Source of the DNA: Bacillus sp. EB106-08-02-XG196
GTDB taxonomy: Bacteria; Bacillota; Bacilli; Bacillales; Cytobacillaceae
Length of the DNA stretch: 41,048 bases
Assembly (NCBI RefSeq): GCF_013396335.1
Contig: NZ_JABWSY010000013.1
Span: 159,566-200,613 of the forward strand
Direction of reading: 5' to 3'
The notes under the pieces: model-generated
What the model was told of the DNA's origin: nothing
The model's database searches: none
What the model saw: only the letters and a program-made list of their open reading frames with translations
Shown: piece after piece, positions 15,778 to 24,045 of the stretch
How positions within the stretch are numbered: the stretch's first letter is position 1
How the letters are laid out: each line of letters opens with the position of its first letter
Program-made: the position numbers and the translations under genes

Positions 15778-16794
15778 GTGAAAAAATGGTTTAAATTCGG
15801 TTTTTCAGCTCTTCTCATTGTGATTCTCATGTTTTCAATTGCAGCTTGTAACGCTAATGACACAACCGACACTGAGAAAATCGAAAAGGTCCGATTAGTG
15901 GAAGTTACCCGTTCTATTTTCTATGCTCCTGAATATGTTGCCATCGCAAAAGGATTTTTCGAAGAAGAAGGTTTAGATGTTGAACTATCAACAGCCTTTG
16001 GCGGTGATAAAACCATGACTGCTTTGTTATCAGGCGGTGCCGACATCGCCCTGGTAGGCTCTGAGACATCTATTTATGTGTACGCCCAGGATTCGAATGA
16101 TCCTGTCATTAACTTTGCGCAATTAACGCAAACAGACGGTACCTTCCTTGTTTCAAGGGAAAAAATTGATAATTTCTCATGGGATCTATTAAAAGGGTCT
16201 ACGTTTTTAGGACAGCGTACTGGCGGTATGCCGCAGATGGTTGGTGAATTTGTTCTTAAGAAACATGGTATCGATCCTCATCTGGATTTAAATCTTATTC
16301 AAAATATAGATTTTGCAAACATTGCCAGTGCCTTCGCTTCTGGAACAGGCGACTTTGTTCAGTTATTTGAACCTCAAGCAAGTATTTTTGAAAAAGAAGG
16401 AAAAGGACATATTATCGCTTCCTTTGGAACAGAATCAGGGCATGTCCCTTATACAACCTTCATGACAAAAGATAGCTACATGAAAGAAAACCAAGATATC
16501 GTAGAAAAATTCACAAGAGCCGTTTACAAGGCACAGCAATGGGTTGAAACACATAGTTCTGATGAAGTGGCTGAGGCTATTCAATCCTATTTCCCAGATA
16601 CAGACCTTGAACTTATTAGTACAGTAGTAGACCGCTATAAAGAGCAAGGCTCCTTTGCTGCTGACCCCATCCTCGATGAAGAAGAATGGAACAATCTCCA
16701 GGGTATCATGGACGAAGCTGGTGAACTTCCGGAAGTAGTAGATCACAAAACACTTGTTAATACTGAGATAGCTAAAAAAGTAATAGAAGAATAA
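15778..16794 (+). CDS. ytlA: ABC transporter substrate-binding lipoprotein YtlA (NMT1/THI5-like)
   Basis: A 338-aa extracellular binding protein with lipobox SIAAC (Cys about 23) after a typical signal peptide. The mature part has the NMT1/THI5 fold signature: VRLVEVTRS near the start, YVAIAKGFFEEEGLDVEL and a GG-AD-ALVG segment (residues about 60-100). Such proteins bind thiamine precursors, aliphatic sulfonates, taurine or similar small molecules; the sequence does not settle which. The start is a GTG behind AAAGGGGG. The ATPase and permease genes follow, completing one importer. Confidence 0.88.
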   Translation: MKKWFKFGFSALLIVILMFSIAACNANDTTDTEKIEKVRLVEVTRSIFYAPEYVAIAKGFFEEEGLDVELSTAFGGDKTMTALLSGGADIALVGSETSIYVYAQDSNDPVINFAQLTQTDGTFLVSREKIDNFSWDLLKGSTFLGQRTGGMPQMVGEFVLKKHGIDPHLDLNLIQNIDFANIASAFASGTGDFVQLFEPQASIFEKEGKGHIIASFGTESGHVPYTTFMTKDSYMKENQDIVEKFTRAVYKAQQWVETHSSDEVAEAIQSYFPDTDLELISTVVDRYKEQGSFAADPILDEEEWNNLQGIMDEAGELPEVVDHKTLVNTEIAKKVIEE

Positions 16795-16815
16795 TTAAAA
16801 TGGGAGGCCGTCCAA

Positions 16816-17592
16816 ATGAGTTTTTTAGCTATTAAGGATGTTCATCACACTTATTTCACTAAAGCCTCTGCAACCACGGCCCTCTCCGAGATTACCTTGC
16901 AAGTTGAGGAAGGAGAATTTGTTTCCTTCCTCGGCCCTAGCGGCTGTGGCAAGACAACATTGCTCTCGATCATTGCCGGGCTTATAAAGCCTACCCAAGG
17001 GACCATTTTACTTGAAAACAAACCGCTGTCAGGATTAAAAAATCAAATCGGCTATATGCTTCAGCAGGATTACCTATTCCCATGGAAAACAATTGAAGAA
17101 AATATCCTCCTTGGTTTAAAGTTATCTGAACAATTGAATGAAGAAACCAAGTTAGCTGCTTTAGACCTATTAAAGCAGATGGGTTTAAGCGGGATTGAGA
17201 AGCAGCTGCCCAAGCAGCTATCAGGCGGTATGAGGCAGCGTGCTGCTCTTGTAAGAACACTGGCAACTGAACCTAAACTGCTCATGCTGGATGAACCCTT
17301 TTCAGCTTTAGATTATCAGACTAAGTTAAAGCTAGAGGACCTAGTATCAAAGACGCTTGATGCATTCGGGAAAACAGCCATCCTTGTCACACATGATATC
17401 GGGGAAGCCATTGCTATGAGTGACCGGGTTGTCCTCTTTTCACCAAGTCCGGGCAGGGTTCATAAGGTATTTCAAATGCCAGATGAACTAAGAAGTTTAT
17501 CTCCTTTTATTGCAAGGAACCACGAGACTTTTTCTAGTATCTTTCAAACAATATGGAAGGAGTTGGAGTCACTTGAGTCAGGGAAAGAATAA
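16816..17592 (+). CDS. ytlC: ABC transporter ATP-binding protein YtlC
   Basis: A 258-aa nucleotide-binding subunit of the NitT/TauT importer class. Walker A is GPSGCGKT (40-47), the signature LSGGMRQR lies near residue 135, Walker B LLMLDEP near 155 and the switch histidine in VTHDIGEA near 193. The Q-loop is LQQDYLFPW. The start is behind GGGAGGCCG, 21 bases after ytlA. It powers the YtlA/YtlD importer. Confidence 0.93.
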   Translation: MSFLAIKDVHHTYFTKASATTALSEITLQVEEGEFVSFLGPSGCGKTTLLSIIAGLIKPTQGTILLENKPLSGLKNQIGYMLQQDYLFPWKTIEENILLGLKLSEQLNEETKLAALDLLKQMGLSGIEKQLPKQLSGGMRQRAALVRTLATEPKLLMLDEPFSALDYQTKLKLEDLVSKTLDAFGKTAILVTHDIGEAIAMSDRVVLFSPSPGRVHKVFQMPDELRSLSPFIARNHETFSSIFQTIWKELESLESGKE

Positions 17593-17593
17593 G

Positions 17594-18379
17594 GTGAACC
17601 TCCTCCATAAAGATTATTTACATTCACTTACGATTGAAAAAAGATGGGTTCGATTTTATCAGGCGGTCATATTCTTAGTCTTTTTCACAGGCTGGGAAAT
17701 ATCTAGTCAGGAGCGGTGGATAGACCCGCTGCTGTTCAGTTCCCCATCTAAGATTTGGAACCTATTTTTAGAGAAATTTCAGGATGGATCATTACTATCA
17801 AATCTTGGTGTAACCTTAACAGAAACTATTTTCGGTTTTATTTTAGGTACCCTGCTTGGAACTTTACTAGCTGCGTTACTATGGTGGTCACCGATGTTTT
17901 CGAAAATTATTGACCCATATCTGGTAATCTTAAATGCAATGCCAAAGGTAGCCTTGGGACCGATTCTAATTGTTGCCCTAGGTCCTGGATATCCTTCGAT
18001 CATTGCGATGGGTGCCATTATCTCGATTATTATTACCACACTTGTGGTCTATACATCTTTTAGAGAAGTGGACCCTAACTATTTAAAAGTGCTGCAAACA
18101 TTTGGGGCGACACGTTTTCAATGCTTTAAAGAAGCCATTCTGCCCGCGAGTTTCCCAACAATCATCTCAACTTTGAAGGTGAATGTTGGATTATCATGGG
18201 TCGGTGTTATTGTTGGTGAATTCTTAGTTTCCTCTAGGGGACTTGGTTACTTGATTATTTACGGCTTCCAAGTATTTAATTTTACACTTGTCTTTTTATC
18301 ACTGATGGTGATTGCTGTCGTCGCCACGATTATGTATCAGCTGGTTGAACTGTTGGAGAAAAAACTTATCAAGGAATAG
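17594..18379 (+). CDS. ytlD: ABC transporter permease YtlD
   Basis: A 261-aa inner-membrane subunit with about six hydrophobic segments and the NitT/TauT permease coupling loop [18 protein letters not shown] near residue 175. A much longer in-frame reading exists inside ytlC, but the GTG at 17594, one base after the ytlC stop and behind GGGAAAG, is the sensible start and leaves a normal cytoplasmic N terminus. It ends in a terminator shared with convergent ytkD. Confidence 0.9.
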   Translation: MNLLHKDYLHSLTIEKRWVRFYQAVIFLVFFTGWEISSQERWIDPLLFSSPSKIWNLFLEKFQDGSLLSNLGVTLTETIFGFILGTLLGTLLAALLWWSPMFSKIIDPYLVILNAMPKVALGPILIVALGPGYPSIIAMGAIISIIITTLVVYTSFREVDPNYLKVLQTFGATRFQCFKEAILPASFPTIISTLKVNVGLSWVGVIVGEFLVSSRGLGYLIIYGFQVFNFTLVFLSLMVIAVVATIMYQLVELLEKKLIKE

Positions 18380-18411
18380 CGGCTTATAAAAATTTGCTGC
18401 TATTCTTTTTC
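18374..18411. terminator. Terminator between ytlD and ytkD
   Basis: GAATAGC pairs with GCTATTC around a 19-base loop that can pair further (GGC/GCT); TTTTTC follows on the plus strand. It overlaps the ytkD 3' end. Confidence 0.75.
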
Positions 18412-18879
18412 AACTTGGAGCTTATTAATATAATTTATACACGCTGAAATCACTTCATCTTTCATAATAAAACTGTACTCATCTCCAAATCGTAATTGCA
18501 AAATATCTCCTTCCACCACAATAGGTCCATTCGTTTCGTAATAGTTATTTGCTTTACTAATCGATTTTATTTTGCCCCAAAAAACGGCTTTCACAAAAGA
18601 TTCATTTCCTTCCGTTACTTTATATTCTGCTATCTGTGAAAGTTCGTCCACTTTTGCACCCGTTTCTTCATAAACCTCGCGACGAGCAGCTTCTACAAGG
18701 GTCTCCCCTTCCTCCACTTTTCCACCTGGAAATTCTAGACCTCGAACCTTATGATGGGTTAAATACCATGCACCCTTGTATTGACTAATGACAAGCACAT
18801 GCTTTGCTTTTTTTTCGAATGCGTTTGTTGTAAAAGCTAGCTCCACCTTGTTCCCATATTTATCATAAAACTCCTTCAT
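18400..18879 (-). CDS. ytkD: Nudix hydrolase YtkD
   Basis: A 159-aa Nudix protein with a complete box, G53 to about 75 (GKVEEGETLVEAARREVYEE plus TGA). B. subtilis YtkD hydrolyses 8-oxo-dGTP and other nucleotides and has been discussed as an RNA pyrophosphohydrolase; the exact substrate here is inferred. The ATG follows AAGGGGAGAG. A TATAAT lies on the minus strand at 18920-18915. Position after ytlD agrees with B. subtilis. Confidence 0.92.
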   Translation of the reverse strand: MKEFYDKYGNKVELAFTTNAFEKKAKHVLVISQYKGAWYLTHHKVRGLEFPGGKVEEGETLVEAARREVYEETGAKVDELSQIAEYKVTEGNESFVKAVFWGKIKSISKANNYYETNGPIVVEGDILQLRFGDEYSFIMKDEVISACINYINKLQVEKE

Positions 18880-18924
18880 CTTTGCTCTCCCCTTGGGTTC
18901 CCTTTTTGCATTTATTATAATCGA

Positions 18925-18966
18925 AAAAAGCGGAAAATCCCTATTGAAAGGATTTTCCGCTTTTTT
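18925..18966 (-). terminator. Terminator of the 107-aa gene
   Basis: AAAAAGCGGAAAATCC pairs with GGATTTTCCGCTTTTT; a T-run follows on the minus strand. Confidence 0.92.
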
Positions 18967-19288
18967 AACCTTCTTTTGGTAAAATATTCATCGACTCTAT
19001 ATGGTTTTTTGCTTCCTCATCTCCGAGGTTGTAAATCATCCCATATACTTGCTCTATAGTATTGTCATAGGCGTCGTTTTCACGGTCATGATGATATTGA
19101 ACATATGGAACATGGGCTCTCATGAAGTTTTGCCATTCCGTTGAATAGTTTTGGTCAAATAGCTCTCTTAATTGCGTGATTTCCTCATCATTTGCTTGAA
19201 TTTTAAAGCTCCAAGTGGAAGCAGTTGAACTTTGGGATATTTGTCCATGCCCAACGTCTATATAATAGGTCTTTTTTTGCTCATCCAT
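18965..19288 (-). CDS. Conserved hypothetical protein, 107 aa
   Basis: A soluble acidic protein opening MDEQKKTYYIDVGHGQIS with a conserved-looking core FMRAHVPYVQYHHDRENDAYD (shown from the translation in two parts: FMRAHVPYVQ, then YHHDRENDAYD). Similar proteins in other bacilli are sometimes labelled hydrolase without support, and I assign no function. The two adjacent histidines plus aspartates could bind metal. The start is behind AAGGGGATG and it is monocistronic. Confidence 0.8.
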   Translation of the reverse strand: MDEQKKTYYIDVGHGQISQSSTASTWSFKIQANDEEITQLRELFDQNYSTEWQNFMRAHVPYVQYHHDRENDAYDNTIEQVYGMIYNLGDEEAKNHIESMNILPKEG

Positions 19289-19525
19289 TATGTCATCCCC
19301 TTATTAATATTATTTAGAATTTCCCACAATCAAATAAAATTTATTCTTTTTTCAAATTTCGATGTTTTTTTTAGAACTGAATCGTGTATAATTGTCATAA
19401 TATTAAGAAAATGGATTAAAACTTTTTACTATCTTTTTGCATCCAAGATAAAGGATAATTTTCATCATTAAGGGAATTGAATAAGTAAGGAAAACTTTTT
19501 AAAAAATTCTTTGGAGGTGAACGAG

Positions 19526-19783
19526 ATGAGGTTAGTCGATGAATTATTTCAAATGTATCGCGACAAGCTGACAGGTGATGAAGAGGATATTGATATGTTA
19601 GCATTCGCCTTCTTAGAAGAAATGTCACATGAGGATCTTCTCCATTTGATTAAAGAGATGGATAAACAAGAATTATATGATTTAATGGGGCTCTATTTAA
19701 TTGAGAGCTTGAAAGGAAAATTCGCGCAAGAAGAGTACGGACAACAGCGCACCCATACTTATTATCCTAGAAATATCCACTAA
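19526..19783 (+). CDS. Small conserved Bacillus protein (probably DUF6154), 85 aa
   Basis: Acidic, helical protein opening MRLVDELFQMYRDKLTG, followed by a run of acidic residues (DEEDID) and MLAFAFLEEMSHEDL. I believe this is the DUF6154 family, function unknown. The start is the ATG at 19526 behind GGAGGTGA; a TTG five codons upstream lies within that site. A TATAAT at 19387-19392 may be its -10 element. The 19289-19525 stretch is otherwise very AT-rich without other signals. Confidence 0.85.
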   Translation: MRLVDELFQMYRDKLTGDEEDIDMLAFAFLEEMSHEDLLHLIKEMDKQELYDLMGLYLIESLKGKFAQEEYGQQRTHTYYPRNIH

Positions 19784-19808
19784 TGATTACATACTAGAGA
19801 CCAAAAGG

Positions 19809-19838
19809 GAAGCTGCAATATGCAGTTTCTTTTTTTTC
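19809..19838 (+). terminator. Terminator after the 85-aa gene
   Basis: GAAGCTGC pairs with GCAGTTTC (one G-U) around a short AATAT loop, followed by TTTTTTTT. Confidence 0.88.
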
Positions 19839-19883
19839 AGTGTAAAACCATGCTAGAATAGAAGAATACAAGGGGGAGAAAAA

Positions 19884-20048
19884 ATGTATACGTTATTTGT
19901 GGTAAGCATTGTTATCATTATCGTAGTTCTATTGCTTGCAGTCATTACTACATCAAAAGCCTATTCCTTTAAACATACAGTGGATCCACTTGATGATAAT
20001 CCATACGAAAATACCGGCAAAAAAGAGGAAGATGAAAAAAATCCATAA
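19884..20048 (+). CDS. ytzI: YtzI-like single-span membrane peptide, 54 aa
   Basis: A 54-aa protein: MYTLFVVSIVIIIVVLLLAV is one membrane segment (about 2-22), followed by a short hydrophilic tail containing SFKHTVDPLDDNPY and a lysine/glutamate-rich end. Position close to luxS and the VDPLDDNP tail fit B. subtilis YtzI. AGGGGGAG precedes the ATG, and a terminator follows immediately. Function unknown. Confidence 0.82.
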   Translation: MYTLFVVSIVIIIVVLLLAVITTSKAYSFKHTVDPLDDNPYENTGKKEEDEKNP

Positions 20049-20081
20049 AAAATTCCTATTCTTAAAGAATAGGAATTTTTC
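20046..20081. terminator. Bidirectional terminator between ytzI and luxS
   Basis: AAAAATTCCTATTC pairs with GAATAGGAATTTTT around a TTAAA loop; it serves both convergent genes. Confidence 0.92.
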
Positions 20082-20084
20082 CGT

Positions 20085-20558
20085 TTATGCAAAAACCTGT
20101 TTTAAGTCTTCTTTACTTTGTTCAAGCCAAAAACGCATTAAAACCTTTGCTCCTTCTAAATCGTGAAGCTTTGCTTGTCCGCATTGTCTTTCATTTGCTG
20201 CAGGAATCTCGGTAATTTCAACAGCAGTCTTCATAGTATCTTCAAGAAGATCAATGATTTCTTCTACAGTCGGCTCGCCGCTGACAACTAAATAATAACC
20301 TGTTTGACAGCCCATAGGTGAAATATCGATAATATCGAAATGATCATATTTTTCTACGTGTGCACGAAGATTAAAGGCAAGGAGATGTTCTAATGTATGA
20401 ATGGCATCTGGCTTCATAGCCTGTTTATTCGGCTGACAAAAACGGATATCATATTTATTTACCATTCCATCGCTTCCTACCTTATGGACGCCACAATGTC
20501 TAACATAAGGTGCTTTAACGGCATTATGATCTAAATCAAAGCTTTCTACTGAAGGCAT
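20085..20558 (-). CDS. luxS: S-ribosylhomocysteine lyase LuxS
   Basis: LuxS cleaves S-ribosylhomocysteine to homocysteine and DPD, the autoinducer-2 precursor, in the activated methyl cycle. The 157-aa product has the metal ligands His54 and His58 (HTLEH, with Glu57 catalytic) and Cys126, and the catalytic Cys84 in GCQTG. The start is the ATG at 20558 behind AAGGAG; a GTG three codons upstream lies in the site. No pfs/mtnN gene is adjacent. Confidence 0.97.
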   Translation of the reverse strand: MPSVESFDLDHNAVKAPYVRHCGVHKVGSDGMVNKYDIRFCQPNKQAMKPDAIHTLEHLLAFNLRAHVEKYDHFDIIDISPMGCQTGYYLVVSGEPTVEEIIDLLEDTMKTAVEITEIPAANERQCGQAKLHDLEGAKVLMRFWLEQSKEDLKQVFA

Positions 20559-20592
20559 TTTCTCCACTCCTTATATATATCTAACATTAATC

Positions 20593-20621
20593 ATACTATA
20601 AATTCCGAGTTTTTTCATCAA
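20593..20621 (-). promoter_or_regulatory. Candidate SigA promoter of luxS
   Basis: Minus strand: TTGATG (20621-20616), 17-base spacer, TAGTAT (20598-20593); the luxS start is about 35 bases further. Confidence 0.6.
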
Positions 20622-20697
20622 CATTGTATCATTTAACAATTTAGACGTTTTTTCTTTTATATGATATCTTTTAGTAAACTGATAAAGGGAGTGTCTT

Positions 20698-20925
20698 ATG
20701 TTAAAAAAAGTTTTTATTTCCATAATACGATTTTACCAAATTGCCATTTCCCCAATTAAACCGCCTAGCTGCCGTTTTTATCCTACCTGTTCCCATTATG
20801 GGTTAGAAGCCGTTCAAAGGTTTGGAGCTTTAAAAGGCGGCTGGCTAACGCTAAAAAGGATATTAAAATGTCATCCCTTTCATCCCGGCGGGGTGGATCC
20901 TGTTCCAGATAAAAAGGAAATTTAA
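20698..20925 (+). CDS. yidD: Membrane protein insertion efficiency factor YidD
   Basis: A 75-aa YidD-family protein with the invariant pattern [16 protein letters not shown] and [13 protein letters not shown]. The three cysteines (two in CRFYPTC, one in KCHPF) are typical. YidD assists insertion of inner-membrane proteins alongside YidC/Sec. It corresponds to B. subtilis ytjA. AAGGGAG precedes the ATG. Its TAA overlaps the convergent ytiB stop by four bases, with no terminator in between. Confidence 0.94.
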   Translation: MLKKVFISIIRFYQIAISPIKPPSCRFYPTCSHYGLEAVQRFGALKGGWLTLKRILKCHPFHPGGVDPVPDKKEI

Positions 20926-21485
20926 CTTTGATAACCATCGACCACAAGATCAAGTTTTCCTGTCTTAGGATCTATAACTAGTCCGTGTACCGGGACACCT
21001 TCTGGCATTAATGGATGGTTTTTTATTACCCCCACACTGTGCTCTACGCTTTCTGTGACATTATCGAATCCATGCAGCCATTTCTTTATATTTATTCCTG
21101 AATAAGTTAGGGTATCAATGGTTTCATCTTTTACCCCGCGGTTTTTCATACTTTCGATTACCGGCTCTGCCTTTAATCCGCTCATCCCACAGTCATGGTG
21201 AGCAATAACTAGGACTTCTTCAGCTTTCAGCTCATAAACAGCGATTAGAATACTCCTCATAATACTTCCAAATGGGTGAGACACCAAAGCCCCCGCATTT
21301 TTAATGGTTTTTACATCTCCGTTGCCTAGATTCAAAGCCTTTGGCAATAATTCCAATAATCTTGTATCCATACATGTCAGAATAACCATCCGTTTATTTG
21401 GGAACTTAGTCGTTTCATATCGCTCATATTCACGTGTTTCAACAAATTCCTTATTATATTCCAGTATTTCATTTAATAATGTCAT
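20922..21485 (-). CDS. ytiB: Beta-class carbonic anhydrase YtiB
   Basis: A 187-aa zinc enzyme interconverting CO2 and bicarbonate. Zinc ligands Cys38, His96 and Cys99 (HHDCG) and the Asp40-Arg42 dyad (CMDTR) are all present. A longer in-frame start is rejected: AAAGGTGGG is correctly placed for the ATG at 21485, and the length equals B. subtilis YtiB. It is divergent from the Zur-boxed gene and convergent with yidD. Confidence 0.93.
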   Translation of the reverse strand: MTLLNEILEYNKEFVETREYERYETTKFPNKRMVILTCMDTRLLELLPKALNLGNGDVKTIKNAGALVSHPFGSIMRSILIAVYELKAEEVLVIAHHDCGMSGLKAEPVIESMKNRGVKDETIDTLTYSGINIKKWLHGFDNVTESVEHSVGVIKNHPLMPEGVPVHGLVIDPKTGKLDLVVDGYQS

Positions 21486-21590
21486 AATTATCCCACCTTT
21501 TTTTTGGTTACTATAAGCATACATAAATACTAAATGAAGTATCAACTTTATGCTTGCAATTATCGTATTTTTTTTGTAAGATACATAAGG

Positions 21591-21611
21591 AAATCGGAAT
21601 CGTTCCGTATT
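21591..21611. promoter_or_regulatory. Zur-like operator, distal
   Basis: A 21-base stretch with core CGGAATCGTTCCG, framed by AAAT and TATT. It is a good palindrome and resembles the Bacillus Zur box (AAATCGTAAT-N-ATTACGATTT), with several mismatches. Confidence 0.5.
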
Positions 21612-21654
21612 ATATATTTTTAAATAATTCGAATCCCAAAAATTTTTCGACTAT

Positions 21655-21675
21655 AAATCGTAATAACTCCGGTTT
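21655..21675. promoter_or_regulatory. Zur box upstream of the zinc-binding lipoprotein gene
   Basis: AAATCGTAAT is a perfect left half; the right half ACTCCGGTTT differs from ATTACGATTT at three places (17 of 20 overall). It ends 22 bases before the start codon, well placed for repression in zinc-replete cells. Confidence 0.7.
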
Positions 21676-21697
21676 ATTATTCTTTAAAGGAGCAAAT

Positions 21698-22630
21698 ATG
21701 AAAAAATTTATCTTTTTACCTATGATCATTTTATTACTGTTAATAACAGCCTGCAGTGCTGAAAAGGATGTAACACAAAAGGAGAAAGATCACATCACCA
21801 TTTATACCACTGTATTCCCACTTCAACATTTTACGGAGCGAATCGGTGGTAAATTCGTTACTATAAATACTATTTATCCACCTGGAGCAGATGAGCATAC
21901 CTTTGAACCATCCCAAAAGGATATGATTAAACTGGCTGATTCAGACTTATTTTTCTACATCGGTTTAGGATTAGAAGGATTTGTGGAAAAAGCTAAGGAA
22001 TCATTAAAAAATGAAAATGTCTCGATGATCCCAGTAGCTGATAATTTGATATTAGAACCTGCTGAAGAACATGAAAAACATGATGACCATGAAGATGAGG
22101 GTCATGGAGATTTTAATCCCCATGTATGGCTTGACCCCATTTATTCGAAGGAAATGGCTGCTGTTATAAGAGATTCTTTAGTTGAAAAAATGCCCCAAAA
22201 TAAAGAAGCCTTCGATCAAAATTATCAGCAGCTTGCAAAGGAATTAGATCAATTAAATTCTGTATTTGAAAGTACCATTCAAGATGCAAAACATAGAAAT
22301 ATCCTAGTGACTCATGCTGCTTTTAGTTATTGGGAGCAAAGATACGGTATCGAACAAATCAGTATTTCTGGTCTTTCTACAACCAATGAACCAACACAGC
22401 GAGAATTAGAAGAAATTATTACACTCGCTGACGAGCAAGGTCTGCATTATATCCTTTTTGAACAAAACGTCCAATCAAAATTAGCAGAGATTGTTCAGGA
22501 GGAAATTGGAGCAAGAGCTTTACCTGTCCATAATTTAGGGGTATTAACAAAGGAAAATATCAAGGATAATGAAACATATTTTTCTCTAATGAAGCAGAAC
22601 TTAGAATCACTAAAAAAAGCCTTAAACTAG
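21698..22630 (+). CDS. Zinc ABC transporter substrate-binding lipoprotein (ZnuA/AdcA family)
   Basis: A 310-aa lipoprotein (lipobox ITAC, Cys19) of cluster A-1 metal-binding proteins. Metal-binding histidines are seen in GADEHTFEPS (His67), NPHVWLDP and VTHAAFSYW. A histidine/acid-rich loop (EEHEKHDDHEDEGHGD) lies before NPHVW, a mark of zinc rather than manganese binders. The start is the ATG at 21698 behind AAAGGAG; the 48 upstream codons are not coding but hold the Zur-like sites. The permease and ATPase genes are absent from this window, so it is an orphan or an auxiliary to a transporter elsewhere. Confidence 0.92.
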   Translation: MKKFIFLPMIILLLLITACSAEKDVTQKEKDHITIYTTVFPLQHFTERIGGKFVTINTIYPPGADEHTFEPSQKDMIKLADSDLFFYIGLGLEGFVEKAKESLKNENVSMIPVADNLILEPAEEHEKHDDHEDEGHGDFNPHVWLDPIYSKEMAAVIRDSLVEKMPQNKEAFDQNYQQLAKELDQLNSVFESTIQDAKHRNILVTHAAFSYWEQRYGIEQISISGLSTTNEPTQRELEEIITLADEQGLHYILFEQNVQSKLAEIVQEEIGARALPVHNLGVLTKENIKDNETYFSLMKQNLESLKKALN

Positions 22631-22722
22631 TTCATTAGTTCCCTTTTACTTACAGGGATGAGTAGAGGTAAAAAATCAAAAGCTATTTATGTATTACAAA
22701 GATTCTAAAGGAGTGATACAAA

Positions 22723-22881
22723 ATGGCACAAGATGTATTATGTGAAGTTAACAACTGCTCGTATTGGGCAAAAGGGAATAAATGCAGTGCTGATAGTATT
22801 TATGTTGTCAGCCATAAAGGGAAAACAGCTGATAACAGTCAAGAAACTGATTGTAAAACATTTGAAGCTTCAGATATATAA
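22723..22881 (+). CDS. DUF1540 cysteine-rich small protein, 52 aa
   Basis: A 52-aa protein with four cysteines in the family arrangement: C-EVNNC-SYWAKGNKC and ETDCKTF. The clustered cysteines suggest metal binding, most likely zinc; the position behind a Zur-regulated-looking gene makes that suggestive, not proven. AAAGGAG precedes the ATG. A bidirectional terminator follows the stop within a few bases. Confidence 0.88.
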   Translation: MAQDVLCEVNNCSYWAKGNKCSADSIYVVSHKGKTADNSQETDCKTFEASDI

Positions 22882-22884
22882 TCA

Positions 22885-22921
22885 AAAAATAAACCAGACA
22901 TTTTTGTCTGGTTTATTTTTT
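22885..22921. terminator. Bidirectional terminator between the DUF1540 gene and menC
   Basis: AATAAACCAGACA pairs with GTCTGGTTTATT around TTTTT; T-runs on both strands. Confidence 0.93.
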
Positions 22922-24028
22922 ATCGAATTTAAATAATTTCTCTACTACTGTGGTTTTTCGGAGCCTTTTTTCATTTATACTAAATCCAATTCCCAGTGTA
23001 TCTGGTACATCGACATATCCATTTACTACTTTTACTTCAGGTGTAATGATATCTTCTTCCCAGAATCGATTGGAAGCGGAGATATCGCCGGGGATCGTAA
23101 AGCCTGGAAGTGAAGCAAGCGCAATATTATGCGCACGAGATATTCCAAATTCAATCATTCCCCCGCACCATACTTCTATTCCCTTATCAAGGCAATAATC
23201 ATGAATCCTTTTTGCTTCATAAAGACCGCCCACTCTTCCTGCTTTAATATTTATGATCTTACAGCTTCCCAGGTCAATCGCATTTTTAGCATCTTCAAAG
23301 CTCACAATACTCTCATCTAAACAAACTGGGGTCTTTAACTCTTTTTGAAGCAATGAATGCTGAATGATATCGTCGCTTGCCAGCGGCTGTTCAATCATTA
23401 AGAGATTAAAGTCATCAAGTGCTTTTAATCTCTCCATGTCTTTCAATTTATAAGCAGAATTGGCATCAGCCATTATAGGAAGTTCAGGATAATGGAGCCG
23501 GATACCTGCTAAGAAGGAATAATCCCGTTGAGGATTAATCTTAACTTTAATTCGCTGGTAACCTTCTTCAAGGTATTTTTCGATTTGATTAAGAGAACTG
23601 CTTAGAGAATCAGCTGCAACCACCACACCAGAAGCAACTTTTTTCCTAGTACCGCCAATATTATCCGAAAGGGATTCAGTATTCCTTTTTGCATGCAAAT
23701 CCCAGATGGCCATTTCTAGACCAGCCTTAGCCATATTGTTTCTTCTAATGGACTTAAATAAGATAGCTGCCTCATCAGGATGTTTTATTGGGTTCTTCAT
23801 GAGCAATGGGATTAATATATCGGTTAACATATGTAAACTGGTCTTAACCGTTTCTTCTGTATACCAGGGCGTAGAAAAGGCCACTCCCTCCCCGAAGCCT
23901 GAAACTCCATCAGAATCGATTACCTCTAGGATGATTCCCTCACGTTCTGTTACTGTACCTAGGTGAGTGTGAAAAGGCGATTTCAAAGGCATACTTATTA
24001 CGTTAAGTTTAATTTGTGCAATGTGCAT
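22913..24028 (-). CDS. menC: o-Succinylbenzoate synthase MenC
   Basis: A 371-aa enolase-superfamily enzyme that dehydrates SHCHC to o-succinylbenzoate in menaquinone synthesis. The catalytic lysine pair is Lys161/Lys163 (IKVKI), metal ligands are Asp188 (MADAN), Glu213 (IEQPL) and Asp238 (LDES), and the opposite base is Lys262 (NIKAG). Its relatives include N-acylamino acid racemases, but position at the end of the men operon fixes the role. It starts 17 bases after menE, behind AGGGCAGG. Confidence 0.95.
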   Translation of the reverse strand: MHIAQIKLNVISMPLKSPFHTHLGTVTEREGIILEVIDSDGVSGFGEGVAFSTPWYTEETVKTSLHMLTDILIPLLMKNPIKHPDEAAILFKSIRRNNMAKAGLEMAIWDLHAKRNTESLSDNIGGTRKKVASGVVVAADSLSSSLNQIEKYLEEGYQRIKVKINPQRDYSFLAGIRLHYPELPIMADANSAYKLKDMERLKALDDFNLLMIEQPLASDDIIQHSLLQKELKTPVCLDESIVSFEDAKNAIDLGSCKIINIKAGRVGGLYEAKRIHDYCLDKGIEVWCGGMIEFGISRAHNIALASLPGFTIPGDISASNRFWEEDIITPEVKVVNGYVDVPDTLGIGFSINEKRLRKTTVVEKLFKFDKK

Positions 24029-24045
24029 ACGCTATTCCTGCCCTT

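Noticed and set aside
17510..17593. YtlD start inside ytlC
   Set aside because: Would overlap ytlC by over 80 bases and add a non-hydrophobic extension; the GTG at 17594 has its own site directly after the ytlC stop.
21554..21697. 48-codon N-terminal extension of the zinc-binding lipoprotein
   Set aside because: It contains the Zur-like sites, would place the lipobox at residue 67, and the ATG at 21698 has AAAGGAG.
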